DNA of 64,000 bases, from the NCBI GenBank assembly GCA_035999765.1, contig CP108521.1, positions 9,796,001 to 9,860,000 of the forward strand, written 5' to 3'. Made by a program: the position numbers and the translations under genes. This DNA comes from Streptomyces sp. NBC_01231. GTDB lineage: Bacteria > Actinomycetota > Actinomycetes > Streptomycetales > Streptomycetaceae. Positions 45,701 through 54,693 of this stretch are shown here, piece by piece; positions within the stretch are counted from its first letter, which is position 1; every line of letters begins with the position of its first letter. A model generated the notes under the pieces. That model was not told the origin of the DNA. It did no database searches and saw nothing but the letters and a program-made list of their open reading frames with translations.

Positions 45701-46410
45701 TGGCCCGCGCCGACACCCTCGCCCGGGCCCGGACCCTCGACCGGCCCGAGCTCGCCTACCTGGTGCGCTTCCCCACCGCCGACGGCACCCAGGACATGAA
45801 TCTGACCTGGGCGGAACTCGCCCGCGACACCGACTGGGTCACCGCACGGCTGCGGGAGCACGGCCTCGGTGCCGGGCAGCGGGCGTTGCTGACCACCTCC
45901 GGCTTCGAGGGCTTCTGGTGTCACGCCGTGATCGGCGCCCTGCGTGCGCTGAAGGTGACGTACGGCATCGCCGAGGCGATGGGCTGGGACCACCGCCGCA
46001 CCTCGGTCTTCCACCGTGAACTCGCCCCGCACGCCGTCATCGGCCTGTCGGCGCAGACCCTGGAAGGGCTCGCCGGCACGGCCGACATCGGCGAGATGTT
46101 CCGATCGACGTCGGTCGTGCTGGCCCGGCCCGCCGCCGTCCCGCCCCTGCGCGCGGTGGGCGTGTCCGCCGGCGTGTTCTCGGCCGTGGGGCCTGCCCTC
46201 GCGCTGGAGTGCCCCGAGCGGAACGGCGCGCACGTCAACGCCGCCGAGTGGCGGGTCGGTGAGCGGGACGGGCAGCTGACCGTGGCGGCGGGCGACGGAC
46301 GTGCCTCGCTGCTGACCGAGACACCGCTCGGTATCGCGGGCCACGTCACCACCGCCCGATGCGGCTGCGGCAGCGAGGACCCACGGGTTCTGCTCGCCGA
46401 GGCCAACTGA
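45700..46410 (+). CDS. truncated PaaK/ANL-like companion protein
   Basis: The 236-residue product is not a complete enzyme of any family I recognise. Its N-terminal half (LTWAELARDTDWVTARL, GAGQRALLTTSGFEGFW, ALRALKVTYG) resembles the early Rossmann part of acyl-CoA ligases. The C-terminal ARCGCGSEDPRVLL mirrors the CGCG site of PaaK. The SSGTTG AMP loop and C-terminal catalytic domain are missing. The ATG overlaps the ligase stop by one base, so it is translationally coupled. It may be a regulatory or structural subunit of the upstream ligase. Confidence 0.7.
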   Translation: MARADTLARARTLDRPELAYLVRFPTADGTQDMNLTWAELARDTDWVTARLREHGLGAGQRALLTTSGFEGFWCHAVIGALRALKVTYGIAEAMGWDHRRTSVFHRELAPHAVIGLSAQTLEGLAGTADIGEMFRSTSVVLARPAAVPPLRAVGVSAGVFSAVGPALALECPERNGAHVNAAEWRVGERDGQLTVAAGDGRASLLTETPLGIAGHVTTARCGCGSEDPRVLLAEAN

Positions 46411-46433
46411 TCGTCATGACAGAGGAGTTGAGG

Positions 46434-47345
46434 ATGTCCGAAGCAGTCGTGGACGGCCGGGTCGTGGTCGTCACGGGCGCCGGCAACGGGATCGGCCGGG
46501 CCCATGCCCTGGCGTTCGCCGCGCACGGGGCGAAGGTCGTGGTCAACGACCTGGGCGGCGCGCGCGACGGGGCGGGTGCCTCGGCCGGGCCCGCCCAGGC
46601 CGTGGTGGACGAGATCGTCGAGGCCGGCGGCGACGCCGTGGCCAACACGGACGACATCTCCACCTGGGACGGCGCCGGCCGGCTCGTCCAACAGGCCGTG
46701 GACACCTACGGCGGCCTGGACGTCCTGGTCAACAACGCGGGCATCCTGCGCGACCGGATGATCGTGTCGATGACCGAACGGGACTGGGACAGCGTCCTCG
46801 CCGTCCACCTCAAGGGCGGCTTCGCCACCCTGCACCACGCCGCGGCGTACTGGCGCGAGCGCGCCAAGGCCGGTCACGTCAACGACGCCCGGGTGATCAA
46901 CACGACCTCCCCGTCCGGCATCTTCGGCAACCCCGGCCAGTCCAACTACGGCTCCGCCAAGGCCGGCATCGCGAGCCTCACCCTCATCGCCGCCGCCGAA
47001 CTGGCCCGCTACGGCGTGACGGTGAACGCCATCGCACCCACCGCGCTCACCCGGCTGACCGAGGACATCGAGATGATGAAGCGGGCCGCCGAGGCCCAGG
47101 ACCTCAGCCCCGAGGCCATCTCGCCGCTCGTGGTGTGGCTGGGCTCGGCCGCCTCGCGCGAGGTCACCGGCCGGGTCTTCGGGGTCATGGGCAACCGGAT
47201 CACGGTCCTGGAGGGCTGGGTCAACGGACCCGGCGCGAGCGCGGAGTCCCGGTGGACACCGGAGGAACTGTCCTCGGTCGTCCCGAACCTGGTGGCCAAG
47301 GCGGCGCCGAACGCCGACGCCCTCGGCCAGCGGAACGGGGTCTGA
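46434..47345 (+). CDS. SDR family oxidoreductase (3-hydroxyacyl-CoA dehydrogenase-like)
   Basis: The 303-residue product has TGAGNGIG, NDLGGARDG, NNAGILRDRM, a catalytic NTTSPSG and YGSAK. The DLGG insert and the C-terminal 50 residues match the multifunctional-enzyme-2-like SDRs that oxidise 3-hydroxyacyl-CoA. A close paralogue is at 58541. ATG 46434 follows GAGGAG by 6 bases and is preferred over ATG 46416. It lies between the ligase companion and the DUF35 gene and probably forms the beta-keto intermediate. Confidence 0.88.
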   Translation: MSEAVVDGRVVVVTGAGNGIGRAHALAFAAHGAKVVVNDLGGARDGAGASAGPAQAVVDEIVEAGGDAVANTDDISTWDGAGRLVQQAVDTYGGLDVLVNNAGILRDRMIVSMTERDWDSVLAVHLKGGFATLHHAAAYWRERAKAGHVNDARVINTTSPSGIFGNPGQSNYGSAKAGIASLTLIAAAELARYGVTVNAIAPTALTRLTEDIEMMKRAAEAQDLSPEAISPLVVWLGSAASREVTGRVFGVMGNRITVLEGWVNGPGASAESRWTPEELSSVVPNLVAKAAPNADALGQRNGV

Positions 47346-47346
47346 G

Positions 47347-47790
47347 ATGACACTCACTCAAAAGCCGGTCGCACCTGGCCTGTTCACCTGGCCGACCGGT
47401 GAGTCCGCGCCTCTGCGGCTGATCGGCTCCCAGTGCGCGGCCTGCGATCTGGTGAGCTTCCCCGCCGCCCCGGTCTGCGTGCGATGCGCGAGCGACGAGT
47501 CAACGGAGCGGCTGCTCGCCGACCGCGGGACGCTGTGGACGTACACGACCCAGGACTTCCGCCCGCCGTCCCCGCCGTACGACGGTCCCCGGACCTTCGA
47601 GCCCTACGCGGTCGGCTACATCGAGCTTCCCGGCGAGCTGCTGGTCGAGGCCCGGCTCACCGAACCCGACCCGGACAAGCTGCGCATCGGACAGCACATG
47701 CGGCTGACGCTCGTGCCCTACACCGTGCAGGACGACGGCACCGAGGTCATGACGTTCGCGTTCGCCCCGGCCGAGGAGGAGACATCGTGA
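47347..47790 (+). CDS. DUF35 OB-fold Zn-ribbon protein, second copy
   Basis: The 147-residue product has a zinc ribbon with Cys30, Cys33, Cys44 and Cys47 and a DUF35 OB domain (about 60-140). It is homologous to the product at 6695-7114 and again overlaps a thiolase-fold gene by 4 bases (GTGA). DUF35-Ltp pairs form acyl-CoA retro-aldolase complexes. It sits one base after the SDR stop. Confidence 0.88.
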   Translation: MTLTQKPVAPGLFTWPTGESAPLRLIGSQCAACDLVSFPAAPVCVRCASDESTERLLADRGTLWTYTTQDFRPPSPPYDGPRTFEPYAVGYIELPGELLVEARLTEPDPDKLRIGQHMRLTLVPYTVQDDGTEVMTFAFAPAEEETS

Positions 47791-48935
47791 CCGAGGCCGT
47801 CATCATCGGGGTGGGACTCCACCCGTTCGGCCGCTTCGCCGGCAAACCCGCGCTGGACATGGGCGCGGACGCGGTCCGGCTGGCCCTCGCGGACGCCGGA
47901 GTGACGTGGCCGCAGGTCCAGGGCGGCTACGTCGGCAGCTACGAGGTCGCCAACCCGGACGCGATCGTCGGGCGCCTGGGCCTCACCGGGATCCCGCTTC
48001 GCGGGGTGTTCAACGGCTGTGCCACGGCCGGTACCGCGGTGGCACAGGCCGCGCGTGCCATCGAGACCGGCGAGCACGACCTGACCATCGCGATCGGCAT
48101 GGACAAGCACCCGCGTGGCGCCTTCGCCGCCGATCCGTCCGTGGCCGGCATCCCCTCCTGGTACGGACAGACGGGGCTGTTCCTCACCACTCACTTCTTC
48201 GGCATGAAGATCAACCGCTATATGCACGACCACGGCATCTCCCACGAGACGCTCGCCCGTGTGGCGTCGAAGAACTTCCGCAACGCGGCCGGGAACGAGA
48301 AGGCCTGGCGCCGGACCCCCCTCACGCCGGAGGAGGTGCTCGCCTCCCCGGTCCTCAACTACCCGCTGCGCCAGTTCATGTACTGCGGCCCTAACGAAGG
48401 CGCCGCCGCCCTTGTACTGTGCCGGGCCGACCAGGCCCACAAGTACACCGGGACGCCCGTACGGGTCCGCTCCACCGCCCTGCGCAGCCGCAGGCTCGGC
48501 GCCTTCGAGGTGCAGAGCCCCTCGTTCCCCGTCGGGGAGCCCGTCGACAGTCCGACGACGGACGCGTCGCGGGAGGCGTACGAGCGGGCGGGCATCGGGC
48601 CCGAGGACGTCGACGTCGCCCAGCTCCAGGACACCGACGCCGGGTCCGAGGTCATCCACATGGCCGAGAACGGCCTCTGCAAGGACGGCGAACAGGAGCG
48701 CCTCATCGCCGAGGGCGCCACCGAGATCGGCGGCTCGCTGCCGGTCAACACCGACGGCGGACTGCTCGGCAACGGGGAACCGATCGGCGCGTCCGGTCTC
48801 CGGCAGATCCACGAGATCGTCCTCCAACTGCGCGGCGCGGCCGGGGCCCGTCAGATTCCCGGCACACCCCGCGTCGGCTACACCCACCTGTACGGCGCGC
48901 CCGGCGTGTCGGCGGTGACGATCCTCTCGACCTGA
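47787..48935 (+). CDS. thiolase-fold lipid-transfer protein, second copy
   Basis: The 382-residue product keeps the NGCATAGT loop (Cys78) but has GEPIGASG in place of GHPxG and ends GVSAVTILST without the CxGG loop. These are the same losses as in the copy at 5544-6698. It therefore probably acts with its DUF35 partner as a retro-aldolase rather than a thiolase. GAGGAGG-type bases precede the GTG start. Paired ACAD genes follow after 18 bases. Confidence 0.87.
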   Translation: MTEAVIIGVGLHPFGRFAGKPALDMGADAVRLALADAGVTWPQVQGGYVGSYEVANPDAIVGRLGLTGIPLRGVFNGCATAGTAVAQAARAIETGEHDLTIAIGMDKHPRGAFAADPSVAGIPSWYGQTGLFLTTHFFGMKINRYMHDHGISHETLARVASKNFRNAAGNEKAWRRTPLTPEEVLASPVLNYPLRQFMYCGPNEGAAALVLCRADQAHKYTGTPVRVRSTALRSRRLGAFEVQSPSFPVGEPVDSPTTDASREAYERAGIGPEDVDVAQLQDTDAGSEVIHMAENGLCKDGEQERLIAEGATEIGGSLPVNTDGGLLGNGEPIGASGLRQIHEIVLQLRGAAGARQIPGTPRVGYTHLYGAPGVSAVTILST

Positions 48936-48953
48936 GACCACAGGGAACCCGCT

Positions 48954-50213
48954 ATGGGCTTGCTCCATGAACCGCACGACCTGCAGGACTTCGCCGCCGA
49001 GGCGCGCCGCTTCCTCGACGCGCACGCGGCGAAGGCCCCCGACCGCACCGCCTTCACCTGGGGCGAGGGCGACGACTCGATGGCGTACTTCAGCAGCCTC
49101 CCGCCCGAGGAGGAGCGCGCGCAGGTACAGCGGGCGCGCGCCTGGCAGCGGATCCGCTACGAGAACGGCTTCGGCTGGATCACCGGACCGCCCGAGTACG
49201 GCGGCCGGGGTCTGACTCCCGTCCACGACCTGGTCTACGACGCCGTCGAGTCCGACTACGACGTCGCCGACACCGGCGTGCTCAGCGTGATCGGCCTGGG
49301 CATGATCGGCCCGACGGTCCTGGCGCACGCCCGGCCGCACATCAAGGACCGCTGGCTGCCGGCCCTGTACCGCGGTGACGCCATCGCCTGCCAGCTGTTC
49401 AGCGAGCCCGGCGCCGGATCCGACCTGGCGAGTGTGGCGACCCGAGCCGTCCGCGAGGGCGAGGACTGGGTGCTCAACGGGCAGAAGGTGTGGACCTCGG
49501 TCGCCCAGCACAGCCAGATCGGTGTCGCGCTGACCCGCACCAACCCCGACGCGCCCAAGCACCGGGGCATCACCGCCTTCCTGGTCCCCATGGACGCCCC
49601 CGGCGTCGACGTGAGGCCCCTGCGCCAGATGACCGGCGGCGCCGACTTCAACGAGGTCTTCCTCACCGACGTCCGCATCCCCGACGACCACCGACTCGGC
49701 GAGGTCGACGGCGGCTGGAGCGTGGCTCTGACCACCCTGATGAACGAGCGGGCCACGGTCGGCAGCGAGGGCGCGGGTCCGGTCGCCGCCGCCCTGTCCC
49801 CGGACCGCCTCTCGGCCCTCATGCGCGCCACCTGGACCTGGGACGACCGCGCCCTGCGGGCCCGCCTCGCCGAACTCCTGGTGGACGCCATGGCCACCGA
49901 GCACCTCAACACCCGCGCCCTGCGCACACTGCGCGGCGGGGGCACACCGGGCCCCGAGATGTCCGTCTCCAAGCTGATGTACGGCCAGAACCTGACCCGT
50001 GCCGCGCACTTCGTGTCCGACGTGCTCGGACCCCGGATCATCGCCGACACCGGCCGGTGGGGCACGTACGCCTGGTCCGAACTGCTCCTGGCCACCCCGG
50101 CGTTGCGGATCCTCGGCGGCACCGAGGAGATCATGAAGAACATCCTCGCGGAACGCGTCCTCGGCCTGCCCAAGGAACCGGTGACCGCCGCTGCCAAGGA
50201 GGTGCGTCCATGA
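48954..50213 (+). CDS. acyl-CoA dehydrogenase, catalytic (alpha-type) subunit
   Basis: The 419-residue product has CQLFSEPGAGSDLAS, LNGQKVWTSVAQHSQ and the C-terminal LGGTEEIMKNILAERVLGLP typical of FadE-like ACADs of steroid and branched-acid pathways. AGGGA precedes the ATG by 7 bases. It overlaps the next ACAD gene by 4 bases; such pairs usually form alpha2beta2 heterotetramers in which this subunit binds FAD and carries the base. Substrate is unknown. Confidence 0.9.
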   Translation: MGLLHEPHDLQDFAAEARRFLDAHAAKAPDRTAFTWGEGDDSMAYFSSLPPEEERAQVQRARAWQRIRYENGFGWITGPPEYGGRGLTPVHDLVYDAVESDYDVADTGVLSVIGLGMIGPTVLAHARPHIKDRWLPALYRGDAIACQLFSEPGAGSDLASVATRAVREGEDWVLNGQKVWTSVAQHSQIGVALTRTNPDAPKHRGITAFLVPMDAPGVDVRPLRQMTGGADFNEVFLTDVRIPDDHRLGEVDGGWSVALTTLMNERATVGSEGAGPVAAALSPDRLSALMRATWTWDDRALRARLAELLVDAMATEHLNTRALRTLRGGGTPGPEMSVSKLMYGQNLTRAAHFVSDVLGPRIIADTGRWGTYAWSELLLATPALRILGGTEEIMKNILAERVLGLPKEPVTAAAKEVRP

Positions 50214-51325
50214 CCGCGGACGAGAGCGAACTGCGCGAACTGCGTTCCTCCGTACGGGAGTTCCTGGCCGCCAAGTCGCCCGAGGAAGCCGTGCGCAAGC
50301 TCATGGAGAGCGAAGAGCGCTACGACCCGGCCGTATGGGCCCAGGCGGCCGACCAGCTGCGACTGCCGGGCCTGGTGATCCCGGAGGAGTACGGCGGCGA
50401 CGGCTTCGGCCAGGTCGAACTCGGCGTCGTACTGGAGGAGATGGGCCGCGCCCTGCTGTGCGCGCCGTTCTTCGCCACGGTGGTGCTGGCCGCCCAGGCG
50501 CTGCTGGCCTCCGGCGACAAGGAGGCCTGCGCACGCCACCTGCCCGGTATCGCCGCCGGCCGCACGACCGCCACCCTCGCCGTCGCCGAGGACGACGGCT
50601 CCTGGGACCCGGCCCTGATCTCCGCGCGCGCCGTACCGGACGGGGACGGCGGCTGGAGAGTGAGCGGCCGCAAGAGCTTCGTCATCGACGGTACGACGGC
50701 CGATCTGCTGCTCGTCGTCGCCCGCACCGTCGCCGGCCCCTCGCTCTTCGCCGTCGACCGGGAGACGACGGGGCTCGCGGCCACCTCGATGGAGACCCTC
50801 GACGCCACCCGGGCGATGGCCCGGCTGACCCTCGACGCCGTGCCCGCGACGCTCGTCGGCGCGGACGGGGCGGGCGGCCGCGTCATGGCGAAGGTCCTGG
50901 ACATCATCTCGGTCGGGCTGGCCGCCGAACAGGCGGGCGGGGCCCGCAGATGTCTGGAGATGAGCGCCGAACACGCCCGTACCCGGCAGCAGTTCGGCCG
51001 GCCCGTCGGCTCCTTCCAGGCGGTCAAGCACAAGTGCGCGGACATGCTCGTCCAGGTGGAGCTGGCGGAGGCGGCGAGCCGGGAGGCCGCGCTGCTCGCC
51101 GACGAGGGCTCGGACGAGTTCCCGGTCGCCGCCGCCGTGGCACACGCCTGCTGCTCCAAGGCGTACATGGTCGCGGCCATGGAGAACATCCAGGTCCACG
51201 GCGGTATCGGCTTCACCTGGGAGCACCCCGCCCACCTGTACTTCCGGCGGGCGAAGTCCTCGCAACTCCTCTTCGGCGGCCCGGCGGTGTACCACGAGCG
51301 GCTGTTGGACCGGCTCGGTATCTGA
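50210..51325 (+). CDS. acyl-CoA dehydrogenase, non-catalytic (beta-type) subunit
   Basis: The 371-residue product is an ACAD-fold protein whose C-terminus reads HLYFRRAKSSQLLFGG, without the GGTEE or YEGT catalytic motif. It matches the second subunit of heterotetrameric ACADs and the orphan at 7204. The middle AVAEDDGSWDP replaces the SEPxxGSD flavin motif, further supporting a structural or half-site role. The ATG overlaps the alpha-subunit stop. It converges on the sugar ABC genes 49 bases away. Confidence 0.88.
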   Translation: MTADESELRELRSSVREFLAAKSPEEAVRKLMESEERYDPAVWAQAADQLRLPGLVIPEEYGGDGFGQVELGVVLEEMGRALLCAPFFATVVLAAQALLASGDKEACARHLPGIAAGRTTATLAVAEDDGSWDPALISARAVPDGDGGWRVSGRKSFVIDGTTADLLLVVARTVAGPSLFAVDRETTGLAATSMETLDATRAMARLTLDAVPATLVGADGAGGRVMAKVLDIISVGLAAEQAGGARRCLEMSAEHARTRQQFGRPVGSFQAVKHKCADMLVQVELAEAASREAALLADEGSDEFPVAAAVAHACCSKAYMVAAMENIQVHGGIGFTWEHPAHLYFRRAKSSQLLFGGPAVYHERLLDRLGI

Positions 51326-51374
51326 CGCCTCCCGAGCGGTACGGCCCCCGGTGCTCATCGGTCTGCGGCTGTGC

Positions 51375-52196
51375 TCACCCCTTCACCGCGCCGGACAGCA
51401 TTCCGGAGATGAAGTGCCGCTGAAGGAAGACGTACAGGACGACGACCGGCAGGGCGACGATGACGGAGGCCGCGGCCAGCAGGGAGTACTGCGTGGTGTG
51501 CGCGCTCTGGAAGAACGCCAGGCCCAGGGGTGCGGTGCGCTTCGCCTCGTCGGTGATCATGACGAGCGGAAGCAGGAACTCGTTCCAGGTCCACATGAAC
51601 ACGAGCATCGCCATGGTGAGCAGCGCGGGCCGGCTGATGGGCACGAGGATCTGCCACAGCACCCGCCAGTCCGACGCCCCGTCGAGCCGCGCCGCCTCGA
51701 TGACGGCGGACGGAACGGAGCGGAAGAAATTGCGCATCCAGAACACGCCGAAGGCCAGCGACTGGGCGGTCTGCGGGAGGATCAGCGACCAGTACGAGTC
51801 GGTGAGACCGACGTCGCGCAGGTTGAAGTAGAGAGGGATGACGAACGCCTCGGGCGGGACCATGAGCCCGATCAGGGTGACGTAGAACAGCAGCGAGCGG
51901 CCGGGGTAGTCGAAGCGCGCGAAGGAGTACCCGGCGAGGATCGCCAGTACGCCCGAGATCAGGACGACGCTCACCGCGACCAGCAGGCTGGAGCGCAGAT
52001 ACGTGGCGAAGTGACCCTGCGCCCAGGCCGTGGAGAAGTTGCTCCAGTCCAGGTGGTCCGGCCAGGTGAAGGTCGGGGAGGACTGTGCGCGCGGCGTCAG
52101 CGAGGAGGCCACCACCCCGACCAGCGGGACGAGGGCCAGCGCGGCGAAGACCGTGAGGACGGCGTAGTTCAGTGCGCGTTCGCGCCGGGAGATCAT
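51375..52196 (-). CDS. carbohydrate ABC transporter permease (MalG-like)
   Basis: The 273-residue product has six predicted membrane helices and the EAA loop EAARLDGASDWRVLWQILVP that contacts the ATPase. It is the second permease of a CUT1-type sugar importer. The ATG overlaps the stop of the first permease (ATGA). No ATPase gene is in the operon; in Streptomyces the shared MsiK ATPase commonly serves such importers. Confidence 0.92.
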   Translation of the reverse strand: MISRRERALNYAVLTVFAALALVPLVGVVASSLTPRAQSSPTFTWPDHLDWSNFSTAWAQGHFATYLRSSLLVAVSVVLISGVLAILAGYSFARFDYPGRSLLFYVTLIGLMVPPEAFVIPLYFNLRDVGLTDSYWSLILPQTAQSLAFGVFWMRNFFRSVPSAVIEAARLDGASDWRVLWQILVPISRPALLTMAMLVFMWTWNEFLLPLVMITDEAKRTAPLGLAFFQSAHTTQYSLLAAASVIVALPVVVLYVFLQRHFISGMLSGAVKG

Positions 52197-53140
52197 GATC
52201 CGTCATCCTCGGGCTGGAGCTTGGTGATCAGGAAGGTGAGGAGCAGGATCACCCCGGTCAGGACGACGGCGATCGCGCAGGCCGAACCGACCTGGCCGGT
52301 GTTGAAGGCCCGGTTGTAGACCTCGAAGGCCGGCAGGCTGGTGGCGTTGCCCGGTCCGCCGTGGGTGGCGACGTACACCAGGTCGAAGGTGCGCAGCGCC
52401 GCGATGACGGTGAGGGTGAGCGCCACGGTGATCTGGCCGCGCAGCCCCGGCAGAGTGACCGCGAAGAACTCCCGGACGGCCCCCGCACCGTCGACCTTGG
52501 CCGCCTCGTACAGCTCACGGGGGATCTGGCCGATGCCGGCGATGAACAGCACCAGGCACAGGCCGATCTCCAGCCAGGTGCCGATGAGTCCGACGGCGGG
52601 CAGCGCGGTACCGAAGTCGCCGAGCCACGAGCGGTTGACGCTCTCCAGACCGACGGTGTTCAGCGCTTTGTTGAGCACGCCCTCGGGTGCGTAGACGGCC
52701 GTCCAGGCGGTGGCGGTGACGACCATGGCGACGACCTGGGGCAGGAAGATCACCGCCCGGAAGACGGACACCCCGCGCAGCCTGGCGGCGCGGGTGGTGA
52801 CGGCGGCGAGGGTCAGGGCGAGAGCGATCGGGACGAGAGCGAAGAAGAAGATGAGTACGAAGGAGTGGCCGAACGAGGCCCGCAGCTGCGGATCGCGGGC
52901 GATCTCGGTGTAGTTGGCCAGCCCCGCCCAGGTGGAGGCGGACAGGCCGTCCCAGTGGTAGAGGGAGATCCGCACGAGCTGACCGAGTGGGACGAGCAGG
53001 AAGACCGTGAGGACGGTCAGGGCAGGGAGGGCGTAGAGGTAGCCCTTCCACTGGACGCGGTCACGGCGCCCGGCCGTGCGCCTGCGGGAGGCGTCGGCCG
53101 GGCGCTTGCGCGTGGTCGGGCGGGGTGCGGTGGCAGCCAT
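52193..53140 (-). CDS. carbohydrate ABC transporter permease (MalF/UgpA-like)
   Basis: The 315-residue product has a basic N-terminus (about 1-28), six membrane helices and the EAA loop YEAAKVDGAGAVREFFAVTLP. It forms the channel with the permease at 51375 and starts 13 bases after the binding-protein gene. Context with a secreted GH76 mannanase suggests an oligosaccharide substrate. Confidence 0.92.
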   Translation of the reverse strand: MAATAPRPTTRKRPADASRRRTAGRRDRVQWKGYLYALPALTVLTVFLLVPLGQLVRISLYHWDGLSASTWAGLANYTEIARDPQLRASFGHSFVLIFFFALVPIALALTLAAVTTRAARLRGVSVFRAVIFLPQVVAMVVTATAWTAVYAPEGVLNKALNTVGLESVNRSWLGDFGTALPAVGLIGTWLEIGLCLVLFIAGIGQIPRELYEAAKVDGAGAVREFFAVTLPGLRGQITVALTLTVIAALRTFDLVYVATHGGPGNATSLPAFEVYNRAFNTGQVGSACAIAVVLTGVILLLTFLITKLQPEDDGS

Positions 53141-53153
53141 CGGTCGCGTTGCC

Positions 53154-54539
53154 TTATTTGCTCTGTTGGAAGGAGGAGTAGTCGCTCTGGAGCGTCTCGC
53201 CGAACTTCTGGGGCGTCAGCTGTCCCGCCGTCAACTCCTGTATTGCGGCGGTGAGCGTGTCGTAGAAGGTGGGGGTGGTGTAGTCGAGGTACGGCAGCAG
53301 GCCGTCCTTCTGGCTGACGGCCGTCCACGCGTCGAGGACGTCGGCCTGGACGGTGCCGGCGGCGGGCTTGTAGTCGGCGGGCGGGAGAGCGGGGAGGTTG
53401 CCGTTGTCGGCGGAGACCTGCATGCCCTGCTGGTCGACGAGGAAGTTGAGGTAGGCGGCGGCCACGTCGGGGTGCTTGGACTTGGAGGTGACGGCCCAGG
53501 CGAGGCCCACGCCGCCCTGGGTGAGCGGGGACGCTCCGGCGCTCGGACTGAGCGCGGTGAAGCCGGCGTTCTTGCCCATCTTGGGCGCGAGCGTGGCGGC
53601 CTGCCAGGTGCCGTCCACCAGGAACAGGGACTTGCCCTGGGCGAAGGCCGCTGCCGCCTGGTCGCCGCTCTGACCGTTGAAGCCGGAGCTCAGGTAGCCC
53701 TTGGTGGCCCAGTCGCGCAGTGTCTGGCCGGCCTTGACGGTCCCCGCGTCGGTCCACTTCGCGCCGCCGTCGTTGAAGACGAGCTTGCGGACCTCGTCCT
53801 TGCCCGCGGTGGCGGCCTGTACGACGCCGAAGATGTGGATGCCGGGGCTCTTGTCGGAGTCGCCGTAGGAGATGGGCAGCAGGCCGGAGGCCTTGGCCTT
53901 GGCGAGTGCGGTCTCGAACTGGGCGAGGGTGGTGGGCGCGGTGAGGCCGAGGGACTTCAGCTTGGCCCTGTTGTAGAACACACCGACGAGTTCGCCGGTC
54001 TGGGAGACGCCGTAGAGGTTGCCGGTCTTCCAGGTCTTTCCGTCGGTGGAGAACTTGTTGAGGTCGAGCAGCTGGGACGGGAATGCGGTGTTCCAGCCGT
54101 ACGCCTTGGCGAAGCGGTCGACGGGCTGGAGGAGCCCGGCCTTCACGAAGGCGCCCATGTCGGGATAGCCCTGGTTGGCCTGGACGACGTCCGGGGGGTT
54201 GTCCGAGGACAGCGCGAGTTTCAGCGTCGTCTTGAGGTCGGAGAAGGAGCGGGAGACGCGCTTGATGGTGACGTTCGGGTACTTCTTCATGAACGCCTTG
54301 TTGAGCGCCGCGGTGGAGGCGTTGGTGCCCGTGTCGGTGTTCTGGTCCCACTCGGTGAGGGTGACCTTGCCTGCCGTGGCGGGGTCGGTGGAGACCGGGC
54401 TCGCGTTGCTCTTGGCGGCGCTTTTGGGTGAGTCGCCGCTGGGCCCGGGCGCGCAGGCCGCCGCCGTGGCAAGACAGGCGACGGCGAGCACGGCGGTGGC
54501 GAGGTGGCGGGGCCGCGCAGGGCGCGTTCTGTCGCTCAT
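53154..54539 (-). CDS. sugar-binding lipoprotein of the ABC transporter
   Basis: The 461-residue product has a lipoprotein signal peptide (basic start, hydrophobic core, ATAAAC with Cys29 as the acylation site), a Ser/Ala-rich linker and a two-lobed family 1 solute-binding fold (TLTEWDQNT, NPPDVVQANQGYPDM, GVSQTGELVGVFYNRA). It captures an oligosaccharide outside the membrane. It is first in the operon and divergent from the DeoR regulator; dyads at 54583-54602 and 54643-54657 lie in the shared control region. Confidence 0.92.
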   Translation of the reverse strand: MSDRTRPARPRHLATAVLAVACLATAAACAPGPSGDSPKSAAKSNASPVSTDPATAGKVTLTEWDQNTDTGTNASTAALNKAFMKKYPNVTIKRVSRSFSDLKTTLKLALSSDNPPDVVQANQGYPDMGAFVKAGLLQPVDRFAKAYGWNTAFPSQLLDLNKFSTDGKTWKTGNLYGVSQTGELVGVFYNRAKLKSLGLTAPTTLAQFETALAKAKASGLLPISYGDSDKSPGIHIFGVVQAATAGKDEVRKLVFNDGGAKWTDAGTVKAGQTLRDWATKGYLSSGFNGQSGDQAAAAFAQGKSLFLVDGTWQAATLAPKMGKNAGFTALSPSAGASPLTQGGVGLAWAVTSKSKHPDVAAAYLNFLVDQQGMQVSADNGNLPALPPADYKPAAGTVQADVLDAWTAVSQKDGLLPYLDYTTPTFYDTLTAAIQELTAGQLTPQKFGETLQSDYSSFQQSK

Positions 54540-54582
54540 GGGCTGTTCTCCTGGTGCTGGCGGGGTCGGCCGGAGGAGTTCA

Positions 54583-54602
54583 AGTGCTCAACTGTGAGCA
54601 CT
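54583..54602. promoter_or_regulatory. AGTGCTCA-N4-TGAGCACT dyad upstream of the ABC operon
   Basis: Perfect 8-bp inverted arms (54583-54590 and 54595-54602) lie 44 bases upstream of the binding-protein start on the minus strand. This is a good operator candidate for the adjacent DeoR protein. Confidence 0.6.
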
Positions 54603-54642
54603 CTTGCAGTCAAGTGACAAGGTTTGGTCAGTAAAATGATTG

Positions 54643-54657
54643 TTTTCGATCAGAAAA
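54643..54657. promoter_or_regulatory. TTTTC-GATCA-GAAAA dyad between the ABC operon and deoR
   Basis: Five-base inverted arms within an AT-rich stretch, with a related TCAGTAAAATGA copy just upstream at 54628-54639. It lies 37 bases before the DeoR start and is a second operator or promoter candidate. Confidence 0.45.
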
Positions 54658-54693
54658 TGACTGAAGTTGCTCATCGAGTGCTACTTTCGCTGC

